Positions 1-7,544 of a stretch of DNA of 64,000 bases are shown piece after piece. The stretch comes from Oscillospiraceae bacterium (GTDB taxonomy: Bacteria > Bacillota > Clostridia > Oscillospirales > Oscillospiraceae), in NCBI GenBank assembly GCA_017519975.1, contig JAFWRM010000033.1, positions 1 through 64,000 of the forward strand. The letters are read 5' to 3'. The notes beneath the pieces were generated by a model that ran no database searches, had not been told where the DNA came from, and saw nothing but the letters and a program-made list of their open reading frames with translations. The stretch's first letter is position 1; the number at the start of each line of letters is the position of its first letter. The translations under genes and the position numbers were made by a program.

Positions 1-1
1 A

Positions 2-181
2 CTTCCCGATGGAAATCTATATTTTGCGCCGATCATTAACTGGGGAAAATACAGAGAAGAAAACGGTAGGCTTGTCATGCCTGTGACCGTTCGTCTAAAT
101 CATGCAATCGCTGATGGCTATCTGGTTGCAAACGTATTTCGACTCCTGGAACAGGAAATCAGATGTTTTGTCGGGCTATAA
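2..181 (+). CDS. Chloramphenicol O-acetyltransferase, C-terminal end (cut by window edge)
   Basis: The reading frame is open from the window edge to TAA at 179-181 and gives the last 59 residues of a type A chloramphenicol acetyltransferase. The family uses acetyl-CoA to acetylate the 3-hydroxyl of chloramphenicol in the cytoplasm. The diagnostic active-site motif is visible as NHAIADGY: the catalytic His and the structural Asp of the usual HHAxxDG motif are kept, but the first His is Asn. The preceding stretch (YFAPIINWGKY) is also typical of the family. The start lies outside the window. Whether it confers resistance or is a CAT-like xenobiotic acetyltransferase cannot be decided from this part. 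Confidence 0.85.
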   Translation, partial: LPDGNLYFAPIINWGKYREENGRLVMPVTVRLNHAIADGYLVANVFRLLEQEIRCFVGL

Positions 182-227
182 TCGAAGAATCGATGTTTGT
201 ACAAATGATAATCATGAGGAGAAGATG

Positions 228-722
228 ATGAAGAAAAAGCTATGGCTCATTATCAGCGTGATAATAGTAATATGTATCATCGTATTTTGGCTTTTCTACA
301 CTCGGGCGCGTACAGTGGAACAGCGGTATCCATATCTGGACCTTGCGCAATGCACCAAAATAGAGGGTAACTATTCCAAAGGAATGATTACGGAATTAAC
401 ACCATATACCATTGATCCCGGCGAGGCTCGTTTTGAAGAACTTATAGAGGTCATACGATCCGCAGAGTTTAAGACCAGGCTGAGCAATTTGTTGCCAAAA
501 GGAACAAAGATCCACAAGGCATCGGAGGATGGTATCAACTGGGACGTAGAATATTATTTTGATAATGTGATGCTCCCGGATGGAAGCGTGAGCAGTGGCG
601 GCATCCTCAGCATTCAGTATTTCTATGGAGATCTGACCCTTACTGTTAACGGGGAAATCATAAACTGTTCCGTGGTGAACGAAGCAGAGTGGGCGCTGAG
701 GATAATGGATATCATTCAATAG
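228..722 (+). CDS. Small membrane-anchored protein of unknown function
   Basis: About 164 residues. The frame is open further upstream, but a GAGGAG site at 216-221 sits 6 nt before ATG 228, and the protein then begins with Lys residues followed by one hydrophobic helix (residues about 4-24). That is a normal N-terminal anchor with an extracellular domain of about 140 residues. I recognise no family. The domain is rich in short beta-type segments and carries no Cys cluster or catalytic motif that I can name. It lies 46 nt after the acetyltransferase stop and is followed by a strong terminator, so the two probably share a transcript. Confidence 0.6.
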   Translation: MKKKLWLIISVIIVICIIVFWLFYTRARTVEQRYPYLDLAQCTKIEGNYSKGMITELTPYTIDPGEARFEELIEVIRSAEFKTRLSNLLPKGTKIHKASEDGINWDVEYYFDNVMLPDGSVSSGGILSIQYFYGDLTLTVNGEIINCSVVNEAEWALRIMDIIQ

Positions 723-783
723 GCAAACTGAATTTGCCTAACAAATCCCCGTTTGTTGAAAAAACTGAATAGCTGATACCCGT

Positions 784-827
784 GGCCCTGGGAGAATTAA
801 GTGTTCTCCCAGGGCCTTCTTTTTTTG
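784..827 (+). terminator. Intrinsic terminator
   Basis: A perfect 13-bp stem (GGCCCTGGGAGAA at 784-796 with its complement at 804-816) has a 7-nt loop and is followed by a T-rich tract at 817-826. It ends the transcript carrying the acetyltransferase and the small membrane protein. Confidence 0.9.
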
Positions 828-929
828 CACTCATTGCGGTTCCATGCGACCGTGATGGGCTTTTTTATGCCTTGAGAAGGTGATTTTTCGAAAAAAACCA
901 GAAAAAATGAAAATTTCTGTTTGTTAAGC

Positions 930-1304
930 AGGCTAGTTTTCCGCAATTCCTATATGGAGACTTTTTTCTCCACTGAACCTTGAAAACTGAACATACAGCC
1001 ACCAGATACGTTCCCTGCGCTTTAGGGAGACCTTAAGCCAAGGCTGCAGGTACGCCAGGACCCCGGAAGGACGAGCGAGGATACCGAAGCAGCGAAAGCC
1101 GGATTGCCGCCGGCGGAGGCCATGACAGGCGCAGGAGATAATGATACTTCCGTAATTCGCGGCCCGGCCATAAAGAAGGCGGGGAGGTGAGAGTCCTATG
1201 GATCTGCCGGCAGGCAGGCGTCTGGTGAGTTCCCATGGTGTGTCGGGGTCGAGGACGAATGACACGCCAGACCAAGTAGAAAAAGAAGAAAGGAAAGGAG
1301 GAGT
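930..1304 (+). other. Long leader with potential RNA structure upstream of the parA remnant
   Basis: No convincing gene occupies 828-1304. The part from about 930 looks like an untranslated leader. It has a motif at 977-993 (CCTTGAAAACTGAACAT) resembling the conserved spacer motif before 23S rRNA in Firmicutes. It also has several GC-rich palindromes and, just before the parA ribosome binding site, a hairpin of 9 pairs (TGGTGTGTC at 1236-1244 with GACACGCCA at 1261-1269), with an alternative stem GTCTGG 1220-1225 / CCAGAC 1267-1272. I infer a regulatory leader of a mobile-element replication/partition gene; no named RNA family is recognised. Confidence 0.4.
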
Positions 1305-1817
1305 ATGCCATTGGCCAATGGCAAAGTCATCGCTATCACGAATCAAAAAGGTGGAGTCGGTAAAATGACTACGGCAGTCAATCTGGGCATAGGACTTGTA
1401 CGGATGGGTAAGAGAGTTCTGCTGATTGACGCAGATCCGCAGGGAAGCCTGACGGTCTGCCTGGGCATCCGAAACCCTGACGTCCTGGATCATACCCTGG
1501 CCAGCGTCATGCGGGCAGTCGTTGAAGACAAGGACCTTACGGACAGATCCGGGATCATCCATCACGCGGAAGGTGTGGATCTGCTGCCTTCGAACATAGA
1601 GCTTTCCGGCACGGAGACCGGCCTGGTCAACGTCATGAGCCGGGAGTTCGTACTGAAGGAGTATATCCGTACTATCCGGAACGACTACGACTATATCCTT
1701 ATCGACTGCATGCCTTCACTGGGAATGATGACGATCAACGCGCTTACTGCGGCAGACAGTATCATCATAATTACGGGAGGGATAGAGGATGAATTACAGA
1801 AGAGCTGTTGGTTTTAA
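1305..1817 (+). pseudogene. parA: Truncated ParA-family partition ATPase
   Basis: The first ~150 residues are a clear ParA/Soj-type ATPase: deviant Walker A (KGGVGKMTT, residues about 16-24), Walker A' (LLIDADPQGS) and Walker B (YILIDCMPSLG). ParA proteins use ATP-dependent DNA binding to segregate plasmids or integrative elements. The frame loses homology right after the TAADSII segment at about 1770 and ends with an unrelated tail at 1817. The C-terminal half (about 100 residues) and any parB partner are missing. The Walker A Thr following Lys is Met here, another sign of decay. GGAGGAG precedes the ATG. This is best read as a relic of a conjugative or plasmid-like element. Confidence 0.8.
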
Positions 1818-1970
1818 TGATGGCATGGTTGTGTTTCAGCTGGAGAGCGGAATCTAAGCATGGGTTCCAACAGATGAAGACGACAGAATTATATATTGGG
1901 CAACCATTATTGAAGCTCATGATGGTTCAAAAAGCTATGGACCACCTTTCATCATGTGTAAGCCTGAAGA
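1789..1970 (+). pseudogene. Stop-interrupted fragment of an unidentified small gene
   Basis: From ATG 1789, preceded by GGGAGGGATAGAGG, a frame reads MNYRRAVGFNDGMVVFQLES and then meets TAA at 1855-1857. The same frame continues without further stops (IIYWATIIEAHDGSKSYGPP) until homology to the MFS fragment begins at about 1971. This looks like one coding sequence with a nonsense mutation, sandwiched between the parA and MFS remnants. I do not recognise the family. Confidence 0.4.
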
Positions 1971-2444
1971 TACGCGGAGACGCTGGGCATCCCCAACATC
2001 GCGCTCTTCTTCACGGTCTACGCCATCGTCCTCCTGGCGGCACGCCCCCTCTTCGGAAGACTGGCCGACCGGGTGGATACCGCCAAGATCCTCGTGCCCG
2101 GCCTGCTCGTGTTCGCTCTGAGCTACGTGGTCGTGGCGCTGGCCAGGAACCTGCCCGTGATGCTGCTGGGAGCCGCGCTGGCGGCCCTGGGATTCGGAGC
2201 CTCCAACCCCACGATCCAGACCCTGTGCATCCGCACCGTGGAGCCGGAGCGGCGGGGCGTGGCCAGCAACACGCAGTACTTCGGCATCGATCTCGGTTAT
2301 TTCCTAGGCCCCTTCCTGGGAGGCATGATCTATTCCAGAAGCGACTACAGCGTCATGTATCTGTGCACCGGCGTCATCCCGCAGATCGTCTGCCTGATAC
2401 TGTTTGTGGTCACATGGCGCAGGCTCAAAAAGCGGCTCTACTGA
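1971..2444 (+). pseudogene. 3' fragment of an MFS transporter gene
   Basis: This encodes the last 157 residues of a major facilitator superfamily transporter, starting abruptly at YAETLGIPNIALFF. It is collinear with the C-terminal part of the intact MFS gene at 14130-15329: both end in LKKRLY, with roughly 20 residue differences by eye. It lacks the first eight or so membrane segments, a start codon and a ribosome binding site, so it cannot make a working transporter. The natural stop and a terminator are retained. A deletion or insertion event joined it to the preceding relics. Confidence 0.85.
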
Positions 2445-2461
2445 ACAGCGTATCTGAAAAC

Positions 2462-2498
2462 AGGCCTGCCGGCATATCTGCCGGCAGGCCTTTGTTTT
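2462..2498 (+). terminator. Intrinsic terminator after the MFS fragment
   Basis: Perfect 13-bp stem (AGGCCTGCCGGCA 2462-2474 with 2479-2491) with a 4-nt loop, followed by TTGTTTT. Confidence 0.85.
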
Positions 2499-2634
2499 CG
2501 GCAGATCTATGAAAGCGACGCCGGTCCCGCCCTCAAAACTCAGTTTGTTCAGTGTGAATATATATGCATGAGGCCTGTCCGCAGAAACTGGTAATAATTT
2601 TAGAAAAGACAAAAAAATCAATCAATATTTGCTG

Positions 2635-2664
2635 TTGACATCCTCTGCGACAAGCCGGTATAAT
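2635..2664 (+). promoter_or_regulatory. Consensus sigma-A promoter of the cobalamin operon
   Basis: TTGACA at 2635-2640 and TATAAT at 2659-2664 with an 18-bp spacer, both perfect matches. Transcription would start near 2671 and run straight into the first riboswitch. Confidence 0.85.
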
Positions 2665-2704
2665 CAATACAGATGAATATTGGATCTTTTCTCTGCATTC
2701 AATT

Positions 2705-2808
2705 GCGGCATGGAAATGGGTAAGAACCAACGCGACCGGCACTGTGCGCCTATCCCGGCAAGTCAGATACATGGAGGAGAGATACTCGCTATTCGAGTTC
2801 AGTAGACG
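2705..2808 (+). ncRNA. Cobalamin-type riboswitch aptamer, copy 1
   Basis: The segment carries the cobalamin-riboswitch core (ACGCGACCGGCACTGTG) and a 3' B12-box-like element (AAGTCAGATACATGG). A downstream hairpin, ACTCG-CTATT-CGAGT, fits the position of the P13 arm that makes the kissing loop. The CATG at 2709 can close the domain with the CATG of the box. It is compact, as in the class II/AdoCbl-variant type. It shares nearly all core bases with the second copy at 2970-3073, while the spacer loops differ, as expected for a conserved RNA fold. A private terminator follows at 2853-2881. Confidence 0.72.
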
Positions 2809-2852
2809 AGACGACAGCTCATGCGGTGTCCGCATGGGTTGCCTGAGCGTGG

Positions 2853-2881
2853 CCTGTCCCGGAAAGCGGGGCAGGTTTTTT
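2853..2881 (+). terminator. Terminator of riboswitch 1 expression platform
   Basis: Stem CCTGTCCCG (2853-2861) with CGGGGCAGG (2867-2875, one G-U pair) followed by six T. It lies 45 nt after aptamer 1, and a small hairpin at 2821-2835 sits between them. Ligand binding presumably favours this terminator. Confidence 0.8.
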
Positions 2882-2969
2882 GCGTCCGCCGCATTCCGGA
2901 CCGCAGGAATGACCGCGGAGAGCGATAGGAGAAAAAGTGAATACCGCTGCTTCTTTCCGGCTGTCGACA

Positions 2970-3073
2970 GCAACATGGAAATGGGTAAGAACCAACGCGA
3001 CCGGCACTGTGCGGCCTTCGGGCCAAGTCAGATACATGGGAGAGAAGTACTCGCTATTCGAGTTCAGTAGACG
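2970..3073 (+). ncRNA. Cobalamin-type riboswitch aptamer, copy 2
   Basis: This repeats the core of copy 1: ATGGAAATGGGTAAGAACCA, the ACGCGACCGGCACTGTG core, the box AAGTCAGATACATGG and the same ACTCG-CTATT-CGAGT hairpin. The internal loop differs (GGCC-TTCG-GGCC here), and the complementary change supports a real stem. It lies in tandem 161 nt downstream of copy 1 and has its own terminator at 3118-3153. A hairpin-forming stretch at 3080-3111 between box and terminator could act as antiterminator. Confidence 0.72.
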
Positions 3074-3117
3074 GGGGTATATACGTATGATATGTCTGTG
3101 GCATATCGTATCTTTCG

Positions 3118-3153
3118 GCCTGCCTCGCTGCTGCGAGACAGGCATTTTCTTTT
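3118..3153 (+). terminator. Terminator of riboswitch 2 expression platform
   Basis: Stem GCCTGCCTCGC (3118-3128) with GCGAGACAGGC (3133-3143, one mismatch) and the T-rich tail ATTTTCTTTT. It is placed between aptamer 2 and the transporter gene. Confidence 0.8.
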
Positions 3154-3264
3154 GAGAGGTTTTTGCCATTCCGGAGGATCGGCAGACATGGCGGGAAGCC
3201 GAATACATTCGATGACTATTATATTCAGTTTATATAATAGAATTATATCCAAAGGAGAATAGCT

Positions 3265-4572
3265 ATGAAGAAACTGATTTGTATCCTGTTGGGGCTTCTG
3301 ATGCTCCTGTCTCTGGCGGCCTGCGGCGCCCCGAAGGCGGATCCGGCAGGCAGCGGACCGAAGGAGGACCAGAGCGCATCCGCCCCCGCCGAGACCGATA
3401 CCAAGGAAGCGGAGAAGACCGATGACAAGGCCGATACGGAGACGGAGACCGGCGACACTGCGGCCGAGCCGGCCGGCGATGCCGGCCAGGCGTTCACCAT
3501 CACCGATCTGGCCGACCGAGAGGTGACCTTTGACAAACCGGTCACGAAGTTCATCGATCAGAGCAGCGGAAGCGGCGGAGCCTTCTTCACCGCGTGCGCA
3601 ATCCTCGGAGATGACCTGTGCGACTATATGGTCGGCTGGGACGACGGCATCACGAAGTGGCGCACGGATTTCTACAACCATTTTGTCGAGGAGATGCCCG
3701 CACTGGCCGATGTGAAGATGGTCGGCAGCCTTTCCAGTGACAATTTCGATTTCGAAGCGGCGGTCACCAGCGGCGCCGAGGTCATCTTCATGACAAGGGG
3801 CAGCTTCGCGAGCGTGGAGGACGGCATCGTCAAAAAGGTCGAAGAAGCCGGGATCAAGATCGTCTGCCTGGATTATCAGGCGCAGCAGTATGAGAAGCAT
3901 ATGCAGTGCATTGAGATCGTCGGCAAAGTCCTCGGCAGGGAAGACAGAGCCAGGGAGATCATAGAGTTCTACACCGATGCGGTCAAAGATATCTATCCGC
4001 AGATCGACGGGCTGCTGGCGGCGAACGGCGGAGAGAGACCGGTCGTCTACGGCGAATGGGGCAAGAATGACGATCCCCTGACCACGTTCTCCACCTCCTG
4101 GTCGGACAAGACCCAGTGGGGCGGGATCGTGTATTCCCTCGGCGGGATCGGACTCGGAGGCGACGGCTCCAACGGCGCCAATCCCCAGGTGGATCCCGAG
4201 TATATCCTCTCGTCGGATCCGGATATGATCTTCCTCTCCGCGGTCTCTCCGGAGAGCAAGGAAGAGGCGGTCGGCGTCGGCCATGGCATCTATGTCGGCT
4301 TTGACGTCACGGAGGAGGCCATCGAAGCGAACCGGCAGGTATACATGCAGAGGCCGGGCTGGGAGAACCTCACCGCCGTCAAGGAGAACAAGGTGTATGT
4401 CATCCCGCACCCCATCCACAGGGAAGTGTTCGACTGCTCCTCCATCCAGGCGGTAGCCAAGATCATGTGGCCGGAGGCATTTTCCAATCTGGATCCCGTA
4501 AAGACCTATCAGGAGTTCTGGGACAGGTTCATGCCGTTCACGCTCTCCGGGGTCTGGTATTACGGGTTTTAA
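3265..4572 (+). CDS. btuF: Corrinoid/cobalamin ABC transporter substrate-binding lipoprotein (BtuF-like)
   Basis: A 435-residue lipoprotein with a signal peptide and lipobox LAAC (Cys20). A low-complexity Ala/Asp/Glu/Thr tether follows (about 21-75), then a periplasmic-binding-protein type III fold of the FecB/BtuF kind (about 76-435) that delivers ligand to the FecCD-type permease encoded next. AAGGAG lies 7 nt before the ATG. The fold alone does not separate corrinoid from siderophore or haem. The assignment to corrinoid rests on the two cobalamin-type riboswitches in its leader. It is first gene of an operon with permease, ATPase and two methyltransferases. Confidence 0.75.
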   Translation: MKKLICILLGLLMLLSLAACGAPKADPAGSGPKEDQSASAPAETDTKEAEKTDDKADTETETGDTAAEPAGDAGQAFTITDLADREVTFDKPVTKFIDQSSGSGGAFFTACAILGDDLCDYMVGWDDGITKWRTDFYNHFVEEMPALADVKMVGSLSSDNFDFEAAVTSGAEVIFMTRGSFASVEDGIVKKVEEAGIKIVCLDYQAQQYEKHMQCIEIVGKVLGREDRAREIIEFYTDAVKDIYPQIDGLLAANGGERPVVYGEWGKNDDPLTTFSTSWSDKTQWGGIVYSLGGIGLGGDGSNGANPQVDPEYILSSDPDMIFLSAVSPESKEEAVGVGHGIYVGFDVTEEAIEANRQVYMQRPGWENLTAVKENKVYVIPHPIHREVFDCSSIQAVAKIMWPEAFSNLDPVKTYQEFWDRFMPFTLSGVWYYGF

Positions 4573-4583
4573 AGTGAGACAGA

Positions 4584-5633
4584 ATGAGGACTAGAACAGG
4601 AGAAAATGCTTTTTCCTACAAAAAGCATACGAAGAAGAAAGCGCTGCTCATCGTAACGGGTGTGATCCTGTGCCTTGTCGCCTTCTTCCTGAATCTTCTC
4701 GTCGGTTCATCGGGAATGAGCATTTCAGATCTGGTCGGGGTCATCTTTGACCCCGGCCACGCCGAACCGGTCAACAGGATCATCGTCTGGCAGTACCGTC
4801 TGCCGATGGCGGTGATGGGCATACTGGCCGGATTCGTGCTCGGGCTCGCCGGCGCCACCATGCAGACCATCCTGAACAACCCTCTGGCCAGCCCGTATAC
4901 GCTGGGCGTTTCCGCGGGAGCCTCCGTCGGCGCTTCTCTCGCCATCGTTCTCGGCCTGGGCAGCTATTTTGCCCTGGGCAGGCTGCTGGTCCCGGTGTGT
5001 GCCTTCGTCTTCGCCTTTCTGGCCTGCGCGGGGATCTACTTCTTCGCCAGAGTCAAGAACTTCACGTCCGAAACGATGGTCCTGGTGGGCATCGGAATGG
5101 TGTTCCTGTTCCAGGCCGTTCAGACGTTCATACAGTACATGGCGTCCGCCGAAGAACTGCAGACGGCCATGTTCTGGACCTTCGGATCGCTTTCCAAGGC
5201 GGACTGGTTCAACATCCCGGTGATCTTCGCGGTCCTGCTCGCGTGTTTTATCTATATCTACTCCAATTCATGGAATCTTACCGCCATGAAGCTCGGAGAC
5301 GAGAAGGCGAAAGTGCTCGGCGTGGATATAGAGAAAGTGCGGATGAGGATGTTCGTCGCCATCTCCCTGATGACGAGCGTCACGGTCGCATTCGTGGGCT
5401 GCATCGGGTTCATCGGGATCATCGGACCGCACATCGCGCGGATGCTCATCGGGGAGGATCAGCGGTTCTTCCTCCCGTTTTCGTGCATCTGCGGGACCGT
5501 GGTGCTCTCGTTCGCCTCCCTGCTGTCGAAGATCATCGTGCCGGGCACGATCTTCCCGATCGGGATCATCACTTCGATCCTCGGCGTCCCGTTCTATTTT
5601 GTACTTTTGATCACAAAGAAGAGGAAGCACTGA
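4584..5633 (+). CDS. btuC: FecCD/BtuC-family ABC transporter permease
   Basis: A 349-residue polytopic membrane protein with 9-10 hydrophobic helices. The FecCD signature GLAGATMQTILNNPLASP lies at about residues 92-109, and the C-terminal GFIGIIGPHIARMLIG segment is the coupling region that contacts the ATPase. It forms the membrane channel for import of the corrinoid (inferred from the riboswitches) handed over by the lipoprotein 11 nt upstream. It ends one base before the ATPase start, indicating translational coupling. Length is normal for the family. Confidence 0.8.
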   Translation: MRTRTGENAFSYKKHTKKKALLIVTGVILCLVAFFLNLLVGSSGMSISDLVGVIFDPGHAEPVNRIIVWQYRLPMAVMGILAGFVLGLAGATMQTILNNPLASPYTLGVSAGASVGASLAIVLGLGSYFALGRLLVPVCAFVFAFLACAGIYFFARVKNFTSETMVLVGIGMVFLFQAVQTFIQYMASAEELQTAMFWTFGSLSKADWFNIPVIFAVLLACFIYIYSNSWNLTAMKLGDEKAKVLGVDIEKVRMRMFVAISLMTSVTVAFVGCIGFIGIIGPHIARMLIGEDQRFFLPFSCICGTVVLSFASLLSKIIVPGTIFPIGIITSILGVPFYFVLLITKKRKH

Positions 5634-5634
5634 T

Positions 5635-6402
5635 ATGCTGAGCGTGAAAGATATATCGTTTGCCTACGGCGAAGAGGTCATATTCGAAAACGTTTCCTTT
5701 GACTGCAGACCGGGCCAGATCACTTCGATCATAGGAGTCAACGGAACGGGAAAAACGACTCTCCTGAAGTGCATAGCGGGTCTTCAGAAGCTCCGATCCG
5801 GAGAGGTCTTCATCAACGGGCGGGCCAGGAAAGAGATGTCCAAGGAGGAATTTGCCGCCTCCGTCGGATATCTGGATCAGAACAACTACTGCGATGCCCA
5901 GCTGAATGTCTACGAGGTCATCCTGCTGGGGAGGATAAGGAACCTCTCGTTCAAAGTCTCCGAGGAGGACAGGAGGAGGGTCGAGTCCGTCAGCGACATG
6001 CTGGGGATCACGAGGTTCCTGAACAGGAACATCACGGATCTTTCCGGCGGTCAGCGGCAGATGGTCTTCATCGCCCAGACCCTGGTCAAGGAGCCGAAGC
6101 TGCTCATACTGGATGAGCCCACCAGCGCGCTGGACATCAACCATCAGTTCAAGCTGATGAACCTGATCTCCCGGCTCACCAGAGAGAGGGAACTGACCAC
6201 GCTGACCACGCTGCATCACCTCGACGTCGCTTCCAAGTATTCGGACAGCGTCATCGTGCTGAACGACCGCGGCGTATATACGCAGGGCTCCTCCGATTCC
6301 GTGGTGACCCGGGAGATGCTCCGGGAAGTGTACCGAGTGGAATCGGAGATGTTTACCGACGCCTACGGCTGTGTGCATGCCGTACCGACGAAAGAATTAT
6401 AA
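5635..6402 (+). CDS. btuD: BtuD/FecE-like ABC transporter ATP-binding protein
   Basis: A 255-residue nucleotide-binding subunit with Walker A GVNGTGKTT (34-42), the signature LSGGQRQ (about 136), Walker B LLILDEPT and an H-loop His in TTLHHLDVAS. It energises uptake through the permease whose stop lies 1 nt upstream. It keeps all catalytic motifs and is of normal length. The following methyltransferase gene starts 16 nt downstream in the same direction, so the operon continues. Confidence 0.85.
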   Translation: MLSVKDISFAYGEEVIFENVSFDCRPGQITSIIGVNGTGKTTLLKCIAGLQKLRSGEVFINGRARKEMSKEEFAASVGYLDQNNYCDAQLNVYEVILLGRIRNLSFKVSEEDRRRVESVSDMLGITRFLNRNITDLSGGQRQMVFIAQTLVKEPKLLILDEPTSALDINHQFKLMNLISRLTRERELTTLTTLHHLDVASKYSDSVIVLNDRGVYTQGSSDSVVTREMLREVYRVESEMFTDAYGCVHAVPTKEL

Positions 6403-6418
6403 AGAAGAAGGTGGATCA

Positions 6419-7525
6419 ATGGCCAAGGAAGCAAAAGAGATACTGGAACGGATCCGCGGATTCCTGCCGGAGCAGAGCGACGGCACGGTCGTATACTGCG
6501 GAACGGCGGACGATGTCCCTGAACTGGCCGCACGGTTCGAAAGAGTGTATTTCAGATCCGAGACGGCCGGACCGGGGTTCCCCAACGTCCGGTGCTTTCT
6601 GCCGGGGGACAGGACCATAGCGGCGGAGACCGTGGATCTGGTCATAAACTGTAATGATAAGAGCCTGTTTGAAGAAGACGCCGGCAATTTCAGCATGCCC
6701 TGCTACAAGCTGGGTCAGCTGCTGAAGGCCGGGCGGTACATGGTGTCCGTCTTTGAGAGCGGAACGCTGGAGCCGGACTTCGGGAAAAAGGTCTGCGAAG
6801 CCTATCTCAGGGCCGGACTGCAGGATCCGGTGTGCGCCGCAGCGGATGATCTGACGATCGTATCCGCCGTGCGGGCGAGAGATCCGGAGGAAAAGAAGAA
6901 GGAGGTCTACGGCATCTGGAACGCCTGGGCTCCGAACTATGACGATTATCATAAGGACGAGCTGGCCGCGGAGAACCTGGATCTGTGGAGAAGCGTCCTG
7001 AAACGCGTCGTAGCGGCGCCGGCAGGTTCCATGGTACTGGATATCGGGACAGGAACGGGGTTCCTGTCCGTCATGGCGGCCGAACTCGGATATGATTCCT
7101 ACGGGATCGATCTGAGCGAACAGATGCTGGATTACGCGAAAAAGCATTCCGAGGAGAGGAAGGCGCCTGTCACCCTGATCCGCGGGGACGGGGACCGGCT
7201 CCCGTTCGGGGACGGGGCATTTGCCGCGGTCATGAACAGCAGGGTCCTCTGGACATGTGTCGATCCCGTCGCCAGCCTCAGGGAATGGATGAGGGTCGCT
7301 GCCCCGGGGGCCAGGATCGTATCCTTCACCCGCACCGGCGAGGATGTGGCGAAAGAGAACGGGATGAAGGACACCATGCTGCCCATGTCCAATGCCGTCA
7401 CGGGCGATTACGTCAGGGCGTATCGGGAAGCCGGCCTGAAGAACGTGACCTGCGAGAGGCTCCCGGAGGAGATGAGCGTGCTCGCCGGACCGGTGTGGTA
7501 CGTGATCGTCGGAGAAAAAGAATAA
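6419..7525 (+). CDS. Class I SAM-dependent methyltransferase with an extra N-terminal domain
   Basis: 368 residues from ATG 6419, which has AAGAAGGTGG upstream; the frame extends further upstream but only inside the ATPase gene. The C-terminal half (about 165-368) is a Methyltransf_11/25-type Rossmann domain with motif I VLDIGTGTGFLS (about 207), the acidic motif II region YGIDLSEQMLDYA, and motif III around LPFGDGAFAAV. The N-terminal 160 residues are unassigned; VVYCGTADDVPELAARFERV hints at a second, degenerate Rossmann unit. The substrate is unknown. Its place in a riboswitch-controlled corrinoid uptake operon suggests action on a corrinoid or on a product of corrinoid metabolism, which is inference only. 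Confidence 0.7.
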   Translation: MAKEAKEILERIRGFLPEQSDGTVVYCGTADDVPELAARFERVYFRSETAGPGFPNVRCFLPGDRTIAAETVDLVINCNDKSLFEEDAGNFSMPCYKLGQLLKAGRYMVSVFESGTLEPDFGKKVCEAYLRAGLQDPVCAAADDLTIVSAVRARDPEEKKKEVYGIWNAWAPNYDDYHKDELAAENLDLWRSVLKRVVAAPAGSMVLDIGTGTGFLSVMAAELGYDSYGIDLSEQMLDYAKKHSEERKAPVTLIRGDGDRLPFGDGAFAAVMNSRVLWTCVDPVASLREWMRVAAPGARIVSFTRTGEDVAKENGMKDTMLPMSNAVTGDYVRAYREAGLKNVTCERLPEEMSVLAGPVWYVIVGEKE

Positions 7526-7544
7526 CATCGAAGGAGACAGCGTG

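Noticed and set aside
3064..4419. Long minus-strand open frame opposite the corrinoid-binding lipoprotein
   Set aside because: Shadow of the BtuF-like gene; repetitive Asp/Arg/Leu-rich translation and no ribosome binding site.
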